Below, piece by piece: positions 10,584-20,206 of a stretch of 64,000 bases of DNA; the stretch's first letter is position 1; every line of letters starts with the position of its first letter. A model generated the notes under the pieces. That model saw only the letters and a program-made list of their open reading frames with translations, did no database searches and had not been told where the DNA came from. The stretch is taken from contig JAMOTA010000037.1 in assembly GCA_027068435.1 (NCBI GenBank), positions 1-64,000 on the forward strand, read 5' to 3'. Both the position numbers and the translations under genes were made by a program. This stretch comes from Sulfurovum sp. Lineage in GTDB: Bacteria > Campylobacterota > Campylobacteria > Campylobacterales > Sulfurovaceae.

Positions 10584-11210
10584 TTATCTCCTCATAATTT
10601 CAAACGATTTTATATGTGTTAATTTAAGATACATTATTGCTGTCATAATTGCATCATTCAACGCATCATGAGCTTGAAGTTTAGGTAGTGCCAAATCTTG
10701 TAGAATTGTGTCAAATCTTAAATCAATATGTCCTTGCGGAATAGTAGAAATTTTCTTATCGTAATAAATAGCGGAGATTTCTTCTCTTTTGTTAGGTAGA
10801 GTAATTCCAAAGGTTGGTTTTATGTATTTATTTATCATTGCTACATCAAACTCCAAATAATAACCGACAAGTTTTCTATTACCAATATAATAAAGAAATT
10901 TTTCGATAGCTTCTTCTATATCAATAGCCCCATTCAAGTCACAATGACGTATCTTATGAATGGTAATACTTTCATGTGAAATTTGCTCTTCTTGTTTCAC
11001 AAAAATATGAATAGCTTCATTGGTTAAAATTCGATTTCCTTTTATTTTTACTGCACCTATAGAGATGATATTATCTACTTTTGGGTTTAAGCCAGTAGTT
11101 TCACAGTCAAAAACAACAATTTCATCTTCATCTGTATCATCAAATAAAAAAGAAAACCTTTCATCTTTTAGATGTTTACGATTCCATTTTTTTATTAAAC
11201 CTTCAAACAT
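10584..11210 (-). CDS. 3'-5' exonuclease (DnaQ-like, DEDD family)
   Basis: VFDCETTGLNPKVDNIISIGAVKI and HDALNDAIMT motifs. Confidence 0.85.
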   Translation of the reverse strand: MFEGLIKKWNRKHLKDERFSFLFDDTDEDEIVVFDCETTGLNPKVDNIISIGAVKIKGNRILTNEAIHIFVKQEEQISHESITIHKIRHCDLNGAIDIEEAIEKFLYYIGNRKLVGYYLEFDVAMINKYIKPTFGITLPNKREEISAIYYDKKISTIPQGHIDLRFDTILQDLALPKLQAHDALNDAIMTAIMYLKLTHIKSFEIMRR

Positions 11211-11211
11211 C

Positions 11212-13038
11212 TTAATTTACCATATCCAAATGAAAATGATAACTCACTCTTTTTTTGAATTTTTCTACATATTTTAGAGCTTCTTTAAGTGTATCTCTTT
11301 CAAGTTTACCCAATGTATTTGGGTTTATATAGTTATCTATCTCTTTACCTTGTTCTAATTTTTCCAATTGTGCATGTAGTCGTAATGTATTGATGACTTC
11401 TAAGGTTTCAAATAATTCCCCTGCATCTTCTTTATTCATATACCCAATATCATTTAAAGCTTTGATACGCTCAGTGGTATTGGTTTTATATATGCCATGT
11501 TCAAGTGCCAAAGCTCTTACCCCATGTACAATGGCAAACATTGCACCTTTTTTTATATCAATTTCATCTTTGTGTCCTTTGCCACCTGAGATAAAACGAG
11601 AAAATAATCCAAGTGGAGACTCAAAACTTTCTATAGATCTTGCAAAATGTGGTAAAAATGTTTTATGTTGTTTTATCTGTACCATTAAAAAGTCACGTAG
11701 TTCTTTAAATATGGATATATTTCCAGCCACAGCAAAGGTATCAAAGAAGATAGCCATGTCCATAAGATCTTCATAGTTAGGTTCTATCATCCATCGACGG
11801 ATGTCCTCTTTATATTTTGTTGCACTTTTTGCCCATTTAGGATTGATAACCATCACATTTCCCTTACATCTTGGGAAACCTATTTCATCAAGTATTTCTG
11901 TAAATTTCATAGTGATTTCAGCTTGGTCTTTTGGTTCAAATCCATCTTCAAAAATCAAACCGTTATCTTGGTCTGTCTTAAGTATCTGTTCACCTCTACC
12001 TTCAGAACCCAATAAGATAAGTGTACATTTGTCATGCCATTCACTAGGAAAAACAAGTTTAAAAAGTTTTGCATACATTTTTTTATGCATTTCAGATACG
12101 AGTCTCGCAATATATCTTGATTTAACACCTTTTAAATGTAAAGTCTTAATCATAGTATCTATTCTTTTTGATGCAGTAATGACATCTTGAAGGGTATGTG
12201 ATTTTTCTATCTGTACAGAAATAATACGTGTTTGATTTGCAAAATGACTTAGCAAGTCTATTAATTCAAGGATACCAATAGCTTCTCCTTCTTCATTTAA
12301 AACAGGAAGGTGTTTAATGGAACGTCCTGTCATTAAAAGAAGTACATTAAACAGCAACTCTCCTTCCATAATAGTGATAATAGGATACGTTTGTATATCT
12401 GAAATAATGGTGAGATTTTTTTCTTCATGATGAAGAATATACTTTCTAATATTTGAATCAGTAACAATACCATATCCAAATTCATTTTTGACAAGTATTG
12501 ATACTGCATTTTCATCTTCCATTTTCATGAGTGCCACCATAATAGAAGTATTATCATCTACAATGCAGGCAGAGTGTAAAATACTGTCATCAATACGGGT
12601 AAGCATCATGTCAGCCATTCTAGCACTATCTTGTCTCTCTTTTAGCATATCTATACGTTCTACTATCGTAGAAAAAAAGAAGTTTTTAAATGCTTTGTTC
12701 TCTTCTGTGAGTTGAATGAAGGTTTCAGCGGGTATTTCATAACATATAAGCTCTTCGGTTGTTATATATTGGTATTTAGAAGCTTGTTTTTCAATTAATT
12801 CAATACCACCAAAAATATCATCATTGTGGTAAATATCTATAAGTTCATCACCATCTTTTGCTTCAACAAGTCCTTTAATAATAAGATAAAAAATAGAAGT
12901 AGATACATCCCTATCAATAAGTATAGTATCTGTAGGGTAGTAAGCAATTTGAGATGTCTCCTTAATCAAGCGTAAAGATTTATTATCCAAGAGTGAAAAA
13001 GGAAGATGTGTTTTTATATTGTCAAACAGTGTAATCAA
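11212..13038 (-). CDS. Cyclic nucleotide-binding/CBS domain protein with DUF294 nucleotidyltransferase domain
   Basis: N-terminal cNMP fold, CBS pair, LLGSEGRGEQILKTDQDNGLIFED. Confidence 0.85.
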   Translation of the reverse strand: MITLFDNIKTHLPFSLLDNKSLRLIKETSQIAYYPTDTILIDRDVSTSIFYLIIKGLVEAKDGDELIDIYHNDDIFGGIELIEKQASKYQYITTEELICYEIPAETFIQLTEENKAFKNFFFSTIVERIDMLKERQDSARMADMMLTRIDDSILHSACIVDDNTSIMVALMKMEDENAVSILVKNEFGYGIVTDSNIRKYILHHEEKNLTIISDIQTYPIITIMEGELLFNVLLLMTGRSIKHLPVLNEEGEAIGILELIDLLSHFANQTRIISVQIEKSHTLQDVITASKRIDTMIKTLHLKGVKSRYIARLVSEMHKKMYAKLFKLVFPSEWHDKCTLILLGSEGRGEQILKTDQDNGLIFEDGFEPKDQAEITMKFTEILDEIGFPRCKGNVMVINPKWAKSATKYKEDIRRWMIEPNYEDLMDMAIFFDTFAVAGNISIFKELRDFLMVQIKQHKTFLPHFARSIESFESPLGLFSRFISGGKGHKDEIDIKKGAMFAIVHGVRALALEHGIYKTNTTERIKALNDIGYMNKEDAGELFETLEVINTLRLHAQLEKLEQGKEIDNYINPNTLGKLERDTLKEALKYVEKFKKRVSYHFHLDMVN

Positions 13039-13057
13039 GTCAACTCCTCTAATTGTA

Positions 13058-13106
13058 AATTATTTGAATAGACCAGAGGGGGTGGAACTGATCTATTCAA
13101 ATAATT
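13058..13106 (-). repeat. 15-bp perfect inverted repeat upstream of the CBS/cNMP gene
   Basis: AATTATTTGAATAGA (13058-13072) and TCTATTCAAATAATT (13092-13106), 19-nt loop. Confidence 0.9.
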
Positions 13107-13108
13107 CA

Positions 13109-13132
13109 TACAGAGCCCGAAAAAGCTCTGTA
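13109..13132 (-). terminator. Hairpin immediately downstream of actP
   Basis: TACAGAGC-CCGAAAAA-GCTCTGTA. Confidence 0.5.
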
Positions 13133-13146
13133 ATGATTTTGAAATT

Positions 13147-14826
13147 TTAGTGCTCAGATGCACCTTCTGCACCAATACCAGTTTGAGAGCGAATATCTTG
13201 TGCTTCAAACAGTTCTCTTTCTCTTTTTGCATCTTCACTATTATCAGTGATAGAGAAGAACCAAATACCAATAAATGCCACAGTTACAGAGAACAATGCT
13301 GGATATTTATATGGGAAAATTGCTTCTGCATTTCCAAATATTTGTACCCATACAATCGGTCCTAAAATAACAAGCATGATTGCTGTTCCAAGTCCAAGAC
13401 TACCACCGATGACTGCACCTCTTGTAGTCAATTTACTCCAAAACATAGAGAGGAATAATACTGGGAAGTTAGCTGATGCTGCAATAGCAAATGCTAAACC
13501 AACCACGAAGGCAATATTTTGCTGTTCAAAAGCAATACCAAGGAAGATAGCAATAATTCCAAGTGCCACTGTTGCAATTTTAGAAACTCTCATCTCTTTT
13601 GCTTCATCCACTTCTCCACCTTTATTGAAAACGTTAGCATACAAGTCATGTGAAATTGCAGATGCACCAGCCAATGTAAGACCAGAAACAACTGCAAGAA
13701 TAGTTGCAAATGCAACTGCTGAAATAAATCCTAAGAAGAAGTTACCACCCACGGCATGACTTAAATGGATAGCTGCCATGTTCTTACCGCCTAAAATCGG
13801 AGAACCACCACTAATTGCTTGTTTCGCAAGGTCAAGATATTCAGGATTGTTAAGAACCATGATAATGGCACCAAAACCGATTATGAAAGTTAAGATGTAG
13901 AAGTACCCAATGAAGCCTGTTGCATAAAATACAGACTTTCTAGCTTCTTTTGCATCTGCAACAGTAAAGAATCTCATTAAAATATGTGGAAGACCTGCTG
14001 TACCAAACATCAAGGCAATACCTAATGAGATAGCTGAAATAGGGTCAGATACCAGTCCTCCTGGAGCCATAATAGCTTCACCTTTACCATGTACTTCCAC
14101 TGCTGCTGCAAACATTGCATCAAGAGAGAATCCAAAGTGACTAAGTACTGCTAATGCCATAAATGTAGCACCTGCAAGTAAAAGAATTGCTTTAATAATC
14201 TGTACCCAAGTTGTTGCAAGCATACCACCAAATGTCACATAAAGAATCATTAGTGTACCTACAAGTACAACTGCCAATTCATACGGAAGACCGAAAAGAA
14301 GTTGAATCAGTTTACCTGCACCAACCATTTGAGCGATTAGGTACAAGATAACCGTTGCAATGGAGCCAAATGCAGCCAGTGTTCTAATAGGTGCTTGTTT
14401 AAGTCTGTACGCTGCAACATCTGCAAATGTATATTTACCAAGATTTCTCAATCTCTCAGAGATTAAGAAAAGAATAACTGGCCAACCAACAAGGAAACCG
14501 ATAGAGTAAATAAGACCATCATAACCAGCAAGGTAAACAAGCCCTGAAATACCAAGAAAAGATGCCGCTGACATATAGTCCCCAGCAATTGCCATACCAT
14601 TTTGTAGACCTGTAATGCCACCACCTGCTGTGTAGAAATCTTTTGCTGTTTTTGTTCTTTTTGCTGCCCAATATGTGATTACCAATGTACCACCTACAAA
14701 AAGAAGGAACATGATGATAGCAGATACATTTAATGGCTGCTTTTCAATCTCACCTTCAATAGTCCCAGAAGCGACTGCGGCAACACTTAATAATAAAGGT
14801 AAAACCAATAGTAATAATTTTTTCAT
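13147..14826 (-). CDS. actP: Cation/acetate symporter
   Basis: Sodium:solute symporter sequence with signal peptide; next to a DUF485 gene and acs. Confidence 0.93.
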   Translation of the reverse strand: MKKLLLLVLPLLLSVAAVASGTIEGEIEKQPLNVSAIIMFLLFVGGTLVITYWAAKRTKTAKDFYTAGGGITGLQNGMAIAGDYMSAASFLGISGLVYLAGYDGLIYSIGFLVGWPVILFLISERLRNLGKYTFADVAAYRLKQAPIRTLAAFGSIATVILYLIAQMVGAGKLIQLLFGLPYELAVVLVGTLMILYVTFGGMLATTWVQIIKAILLLAGATFMALAVLSHFGFSLDAMFAAAVEVHGKGEAIMAPGGLVSDPISAISLGIALMFGTAGLPHILMRFFTVADAKEARKSVFYATGFIGYFYILTFIIGFGAIIMVLNNPEYLDLAKQAISGGSPILGGKNMAAIHLSHAVGGNFFLGFISAVAFATILAVVSGLTLAGASAISHDLYANVFNKGGEVDEAKEMRVSKIATVALGIIAIFLGIAFEQQNIAFVVGLAFAIAASANFPVLFLSMFWSKLTTRGAVIGGSLGLGTAIMLVILGPIVWVQIFGNAEAIFPYKYPALFSVTVAFIGIWFFSITDNSEDAKRERELFEAQDIRSQTGIGAEGASEH

Positions 14827-15140
14827 TATGCTATATCTCCTAATTCTTCTCTAACTTCTTTAGTAAGTTGATCGAACTCACCATTAGCTCTTCTAACATA
14901 AATTCCTGCCAATATAAAAGATATAAATATAATGGCAATCCCTATAGGGATACCAATAGTCATTACCCCTGAACCTATCTTAGTTCCCAATGTTTCTGGT
15001 GAAAATGCAATCGTTAAAATAAATGCATAATAAACTACCAACATGATAATAGAAAGTGTCCAAGCAAATTTGCTTCTCTCTTTTACAAGTTTTTGATATT
15101 TTGGATTATTTTTAACATGTTCTATCTGTTCTTTTGTCAT
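14826..15140 (-). CDS. yjcH: DUF485 membrane protein (YjcH-like)
   Basis: Short two-helix protein [36 protein letters not shown] directly upstream of actP. Confidence 0.88.
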   Translation of the reverse strand: MTKEQIEHVKNNPKYQKLVKERSKFAWTLSIIMLVVYYAFILTIAFSPETLGTKIGSGVMTIGIPIGIAIIFISFILAGIYVRRANGEFDQLTKEVREELGDIA

Positions 15141-15151
15141 TTTAGTTCCTT

Positions 15152-16519
15152 TTAAAAATTATAGTTTGCTATAAGTCTATATTCATCCCAGTCTAAACCA
15201 GGTGCAAAGTCTCTTGGGTAGTTAGCTCTAAGTCTTAAATTTAGACCTTTTACTGCTGCTACATCATATTGAATATCAAATCCACTCTCTTTTGCCGTCC
15301 ATGCTGTATTAGCTTTATATGTATTTGCAGAACCTACATCAAACTCTGCATAGTAAGCAGTTGCCTTAAGACCTAGGTCAGAAAATTTATAACTTGCTGC
15401 AACTTTAAAGGTATCTGTATCAGCTAAGAACATATGTCTGGTTACCATACCTTGTGTAAATGCTGGCATACCACCCCAAGGAGTAATTACACCACCATTT
15501 GTTACAGTATCAGAATCATCACCTGTAGATGAATATGCCACATATGCACTAAATGCATCAATAGTTGTAGCCAATTTAATACCAAAATAGTTTACATTTA
15601 CATTTCCCGCAAGAGAGTCACCAATTTCACTCTCATTAATATACTGAGCAGAAGCTTTCATCTTTACAGAATCTGAAAGAAGACAGTTCCATCCAAAATC
15701 AGCTTGAAGATATACAGCATTTAAAATATCCCATGCAATGTAATCCCAAGCTTGAAATTTAAGACTTTCATTGCTATAGATTGTAGCTAAAGCAGTTACA
15801 CCCGCTATTTCATTAGCTTCTCCATCTATACCTGCTTCGCCTAAAGCTATAGTTCCCATATTTTCAAAACTACCACTTGCACTACCTGCCAAACCTAATC
15901 CAAGACCATAACCACTCTGTAACGAGAGATTATTTCCTGCCGTACCATATACATTACCAAATGTACCAATAGTCTCTCTAAATATATGAGCTCCTATTAA
16001 CGTAGTATTTTCAATATCTGTATTACTGATAACAGCTGCTTCAAAGAGGTTTGGTAACATTCTTGCATCATCTGCTCCAGCCATTGGTGTATCAAGTCTC
16101 ATACGACCAGCTTTAATGTTCGTGTTGCTGAATTTATAGTTAATAAATGCCTGACCTATGAATGCATAATTATCAAAACCTGCACCATAAAGAGATGGGT
16201 CATAACTTGCTGAACCAATTACATCTGCATCTTCATCATGAATATCAAAACCATAAGTACCATATGCAGCTACAGTAAATGTTAATCCATTAAAGTCTGG
16301 TGACTTATAACCAATGTAACCACCTGTAGCAAGTGAATTACGATTATTATTTAATACTCCAGAATATGTTCTATCTATATAAAAAGTTCGAGACTGACCA
16401 AAGATTTCTCCCCAATCTTTATCTACTTCTTCCACCACCACAGGATCTACAGGTGCTATCTCTCCACCTGCCATAATCATTGTTGATGCTATAACTGATA
16501 AGAATACAGTTTTTTTCAT
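15152..16519 (-). CDS. Outer-membrane porin (OprD-/Campylobacter-type)
   Basis: Signal peptide, beta-rich, RTFYIDRTYSGVLNNNRNSLATGGYIGYKSPDF, C-terminal LIANYNF. Confidence 0.85.
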   Translation of the reverse strand: MKKTVFLSVIASTMIMAGGEIAPVDPVVVEEVDKDWGEIFGQSRTFYIDRTYSGVLNNNRNSLATGGYIGYKSPDFNGLTFTVAAYGTYGFDIHDEDADVIGSASYDPSLYGAGFDNYAFIGQAFINYKFSNTNIKAGRMRLDTPMAGADDARMLPNLFEAAVISNTDIENTTLIGAHIFRETIGTFGNVYGTAGNNLSLQSGYGLGLGLAGSASGSFENMGTIALGEAGIDGEANEIAGVTALATIYSNESLKFQAWDYIAWDILNAVYLQADFGWNCLLSDSVKMKASAQYINESEIGDSLAGNVNVNYFGIKLATTIDAFSAYVAYSSTGDDSDTVTNGGVITPWGGMPAFTQGMVTRHMFLADTDTFKVAASYKFSDLGLKATAYYAEFDVGSANTYKANTAWTAKESGFDIQYDVAAVKGLNLRLRANYPRDFAPGLDWDEYRLIANYNF

Positions 16520-16653
16520 TTTATTCCTCCAAAATTTATTCTATTATATTATGGAAGATGAAAATAGCAGTAGTATAGCATTGTGATTTTTAGCGAAGAT
16601 AGCAACAGTTAAAATAGTTGTTTGTAACTTTCTGTTACATAATTATATGCAAA

Positions 16654-17316
16654 TTAATGATTTTTATTAACTCTGTAACCTATACCCTTTAGACTCTCTA
16701 TGAGATCTTCTTTGAGTACTTGTTTTACTCTATGGACTTCTGCCCTTATGGTAGCATTATCTATTTGCAGATCATCCCAGACATAATGTCTTAACATATC
16801 AAAATCAACTATCTTATTAATATTGCATGCAAAAAGATTAATAATTTGTGCCTGTTTTGGAGTGAGTGACTGCTCCTTATTATCAAACAAAAGTCTCTTC
16901 TCTTCAAGATTATAAGCATACATTTTAGAGATTTTCACAAAACTTTTAGATTCTATATTTGCCATTTGAAGTAGTCTGTCTATATGTAATGTGAGTTCTT
17001 TCAGATGAAATGGCTTTTTTAAGTAGTCATAGCAACCTAATTCATAAGCTTTTGAAATTTGTTCTATTTGTGTAATTGCAGAGATAAAGATAGTAGGTAC
17101 AAAAATCTTATCTTTTTGTAACTTTTCAAGTAGGGTAAGTCCATCTATGGAAGGGGTGTTAATATCAAATATAAAAAGGTCATAGGTAGCTTCTTTAGCA
17201 TGCATAAAAACTTCTTCACCATCTTCAAAAGCTTCTACTTCGTAGCCTGTATCTGTTAAGTATTCAACTATTGCACTTTGTAACATCAATTCATCTTCAA
17301 GCAATAATACTTTCAT
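16654..17316 (-). CDS. Two-component response regulator (OmpR-type)
   Basis: Receiver domain (LLEDELMLQSAI...DINTPSIDG...KPFHLKEL) and winged-helix C-terminus. Confidence 0.92.
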   Translation of the reverse strand: MKVLLLEDELMLQSAIVEYLTDTGYEVEAFEDGEEVFMHAKEATYDLFIFDINTPSIDGLTLLEKLQKDKIFVPTIFISAITQIEQISKAYELGCYDYLKKPFHLKELTLHIDRLLQMANIESKSFVKISKMYAYNLEEKRLLFDNKEQSLTPKQAQIINLFACNINKIVDFDMLRHYVWDDLQIDNATIRAEVHRVKQVLKEDLIESLKGIGYRVNKNH

Positions 17317-18945
17317 TTAACACTCCTTTTTAAATCTATAAATAAATTCTGTTATATTATCATCAGATTGTACTTCTATCTCTACATTTTCTTTTTTGCA
17401 AATGGAATAGACTATTTCTAGTCCCAATCCAAATCCACCTTTGACATTGTTTTCACGCTTAAATGCACTAAAAATAGCTTCTGTATTTTTTATTTTAGGA
17501 GAAATACTTATAAATTTCAATACAACTTCTTCCTTTTCTTGAATAAGAAATACTTTAACCTCTGTACTTTTATTGGCATATTTAATGGCATTAGATAAGT
17601 TATTATCTATGATTCTTTGCAACTCCTCTTCGGAAAAGTAAAGCCAAACATTATCTTGTATTTCAGATATGATATTATGTCTATTACCAAGTGCAATTTC
17701 TGAGAAAAAGTCAATCCTATCTTCAAGAAATTTAGAGATACTCAAATTTTTTTTCTCATATATAAAACGATCTTTTTTTATCATGTAACTTAAATCAGAA
17801 TATATATTACTAATTATCTTACTTGCTGCTTCTATCTTCAATAGGTACCGATTCTCTCCTTCTTTCATTTTAAACAAATCAATATGTGTCATGATCACAG
17901 CCAGTGGAGTATTAATCTCATGGATAGAGTGTTTGATAAAACTATCTTGTGCTTTTACCAAAGAGTCACTGTATGCTTTCTCTTTTTCAAGTAACTTATT
18001 TTGCTGACTCAGATTTTTTGTTTTTTGTTTTACTCTTTTTTCCAAGTTTAAATTAGCCTCTTTGAGTGTCTCTTTTCGTTTATGGATAGTATCAACCATT
18101 TCATTTACATATTTCACCATTTTTCTAAACTCAAAAAGCTGTATTTGATCCATATCTATTGTCGTATGACTTTTTGAAGCCTTTTTAAAAAAACGGCTAA
18201 AAGAGTCAATTTCTCTATCTATAAGATGATTTACAACCCCCAGACCAGTCAATCCTATACCAAATAAAACAACAGTTAAAGAGAGTATCTCCATCATGTA
18301 CTTAATGAGTCTATTTTTTAAGTCTGATTTTTTAGCAGAAATAAGTTTTTCAACTTCATCAAGATAGACACCCGTACCTATCATCCATTCCCAAGGTTTA
18401 AATGCTTTTGCATAAGAGATTTTAGGTGTTTCAATCTGCGTAACAGGTTTGATCCACATATACTCAACAAAACCACCTTCCGGCTTTTGAGAAATATCTA
18501 TAAGATCTTTAATGACCTCTACCCCATTTGAGTCTCTAAAATCATAAAGATTTTTACCTATGTTATGTAAACCAAGTGGATCAGAGAGGTTTGTACCATT
18601 GAAGTCATAAATAAAAAAATATCCTGTACCGTCTTGACGTCCATAAAGCTGTTCGATAGCATTTAAAACTTGTGATTTTAAATACTCTTCATCTATTATT
18701 TTTCTATTATTTTTATATCTATGAGAGATAAATTTCAATACTCTGTCCGTATCAAAAACTATAGTATTTTTTTGCTCTTGGAGATACTCTTTACGTAATG
18801 ATTCAGCTTCTCTATCAAAATCATTATACTCATCATTGATAAGCAACACTGCAAACAGCATAACAAACATAAGAATAATAAACATACCCCATATATAAAT
18901 GGTGGTTATTTTTTTATTCTTAAAAATATTTGGGTACATAAGCAT
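17317..18945 (-). CDS. Sensor histidine kinase with extracytoplasmic Cache domain
   Basis: N-terminal TM, GTGYFFIYDFNGTNLSDP and WEWMIGTGVYLDEVE Cache motifs, HEINTPLAVIMTHI H-box, GGFGLGLEI G-box. Confidence 0.92.
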   Translation of the reverse strand: MLMYPNIFKNKKITTIYIWGMFIILMFVMLFAVLLINDEYNDFDREAESLRKEYLQEQKNTIVFDTDRVLKFISHRYKNNRKIIDEEYLKSQVLNAIEQLYGRQDGTGYFFIYDFNGTNLSDPLGLHNIGKNLYDFRDSNGVEVIKDLIDISQKPEGGFVEYMWIKPVTQIETPKISYAKAFKPWEWMIGTGVYLDEVEKLISAKKSDLKNRLIKYMMEILSLTVVLFGIGLTGLGVVNHLIDREIDSFSRFFKKASKSHTTIDMDQIQLFEFRKMVKYVNEMVDTIHKRKETLKEANLNLEKRVKQKTKNLSQQNKLLEKEKAYSDSLVKAQDSFIKHSIHEINTPLAVIMTHIDLFKMKEGENRYLLKIEAASKIISNIYSDLSYMIKKDRFIYEKKNLSISKFLEDRIDFFSEIALGNRHNIISEIQDNVWLYFSEEELQRIIDNNLSNAIKYANKSTEVKVFLIQEKEEVVLKFISISPKIKNTEAIFSAFKRENNVKGGFGLGLEIVYSICKKENVEIEVQSDDNITEFIYRFKKEC

Positions 18946-19356
18946 TTTTGATAACTTCTATTTTTTCTATTGAATTTAACAAATTTTATTTCTTTCCTTA
19001 TAGCATAGGCAAAATTGCCTATACTTTCCATTATTTTCCCCTAAAGTGTTATACTTCTAAATATCCCAAAAGAGTCATTTTATTTTTAAATTATAACCAC
19101 TTAAAATTTATTTTAAATATCTTTTTGCTAGTAAGATACCCTAAAATCTATTCGTAACAGATCTCTTCAAAAAAGTGTGAAGCCTCTTGCAGTAATAAAT
19201 CTTTTTTTAATTCATGTATTTTTGTTTTGATGTTCATAGATATTCCATAGTAGATAGATAGTGCGATTATACCTCAATAATATCTTATTGAAAATCATAA
19301 TAAGTGCCAAATGTTGTGGACTAATAGAGTAGTTTGCTATAGTTTATCTATTCTGC

Positions 19357-19362
19357 TATACT
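19357..19362 (+). promoter_or_regulatory. Candidate -10 element (TATACT) for cspA with a leader of about 140 nt
   Basis: TATACT followed by hairpin AAAGATGA-TTTAGAGT-TCATCTTT at 19373-19396. Confidence 0.4.
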
Positions 19363-19508
19363 TCGCGTATTGAAAGATGATTTAGAGTTCATCTTTGGCG
19401 TGACTTTTATGAATGACCTTTGTTTGCAGTATTATCCTCCCTAGAACACTCCATTTTATATTTTCAACACTTCAGCAATGATGTGTATAAACAACCAAAG
19501 GAATAACA

Positions 19509-19727
19509 ATGGCAACATTAGTAAATGGATCAGTAAAATGGTTTAACAGTGAAAAAGGTTTCGGTTTTATCGAACAAGAAAATGGCGGAAAAGATGTATT
19601 TGTACATTACCGTAATATCAATAATAATGGGTATGATCGTGTTTCTCTTAATGACGGTCAAAAGGTAACTTTTGAAGTAACAGAAGGCGAAAAAGGCTTA
19701 CAAGCTGAAAACGTTACTGGTCTTTAA
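19509..19727 (+). CDS. Cold-shock protein (CspA family)
   Basis: [28 protein letters not shown]. Confidence 0.97.
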   Translation: MATLVNGSVKWFNSEKGFGFIEQENGGKDVFVHYRNINNNGYDRVSLNDGQKVTFEVTEGEKGLQAENVTGL

Positions 19728-19737
19728 GACTATCTTC

Positions 19738-19759
19738 ATGGACAGTGTAAGCTGTCCAT
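19738..19759. terminator. Hairpin between convergent cspA and the small-protein gene
   Basis: ATGGACAG-TGTAAG-CTGTCCAT. Confidence 0.5.
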
Positions 19760-19785
19760 ATTCAATTTAAAATCAAAAAATTTAT

Positions 19786-19944
19786 TTAGCTTTTCAAAGC
19801 ATTATCTGACGATGTGTTAGACGCATTTTCTTCTTTATTCTCATTATTCTTTTTATCAAGTTTTTTCTGACGTTTCTCTTCTTGTTTTTTCTGTTTTTCG
19901 AGTTCTCGACCCCGTTTTTCATAAGAGTAGTTTGTTTTTGCCAT
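19786..19944 (-). CDS. 52-aa highly charged small protein, absent from the ORF track in this frame
   Basis: MAKTNYSYEKRGRELEKQKKQEEKRQKKLDKKNNENKEENASNTSSDNALKS; start follows TAAGAACCT; resembles MAK.NY.FEKR-type small proteins. Confidence 0.7.
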   Translation of the reverse strand: MAKTNYSYEKRGRELEKQKKQEEKRQKKLDKKNNENKEENASNTSSDNALKS

Positions 19945-20206
19945 AGGTTCTTACCTCCGTAGTATATTGTTTTATCTACATGGTAGCATACTTTTTTTTT
20001 GAGACAGTACAGTATTACCTTTAAAATAACCAATAAAGTGCTAAAAAGAGACAACTACATTGAACCTTTTAGCAACAAAAGATGGAGTTGACAGGCTTAA
20101 TTTACAAACTTTAGTTACTTTGACTAAAGTTTTCTACAATAAAACTTGAAATATTTACTAAAATATATTATAATCCCACCATATTAAAACAGATAGGAAA
20201 ATTAAA

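Noticed and set aside
19794-20054. 86-aa minus-strand ORF
   Set aside because: Overlapped by the better 52-aa reading frame at 19786-19944.
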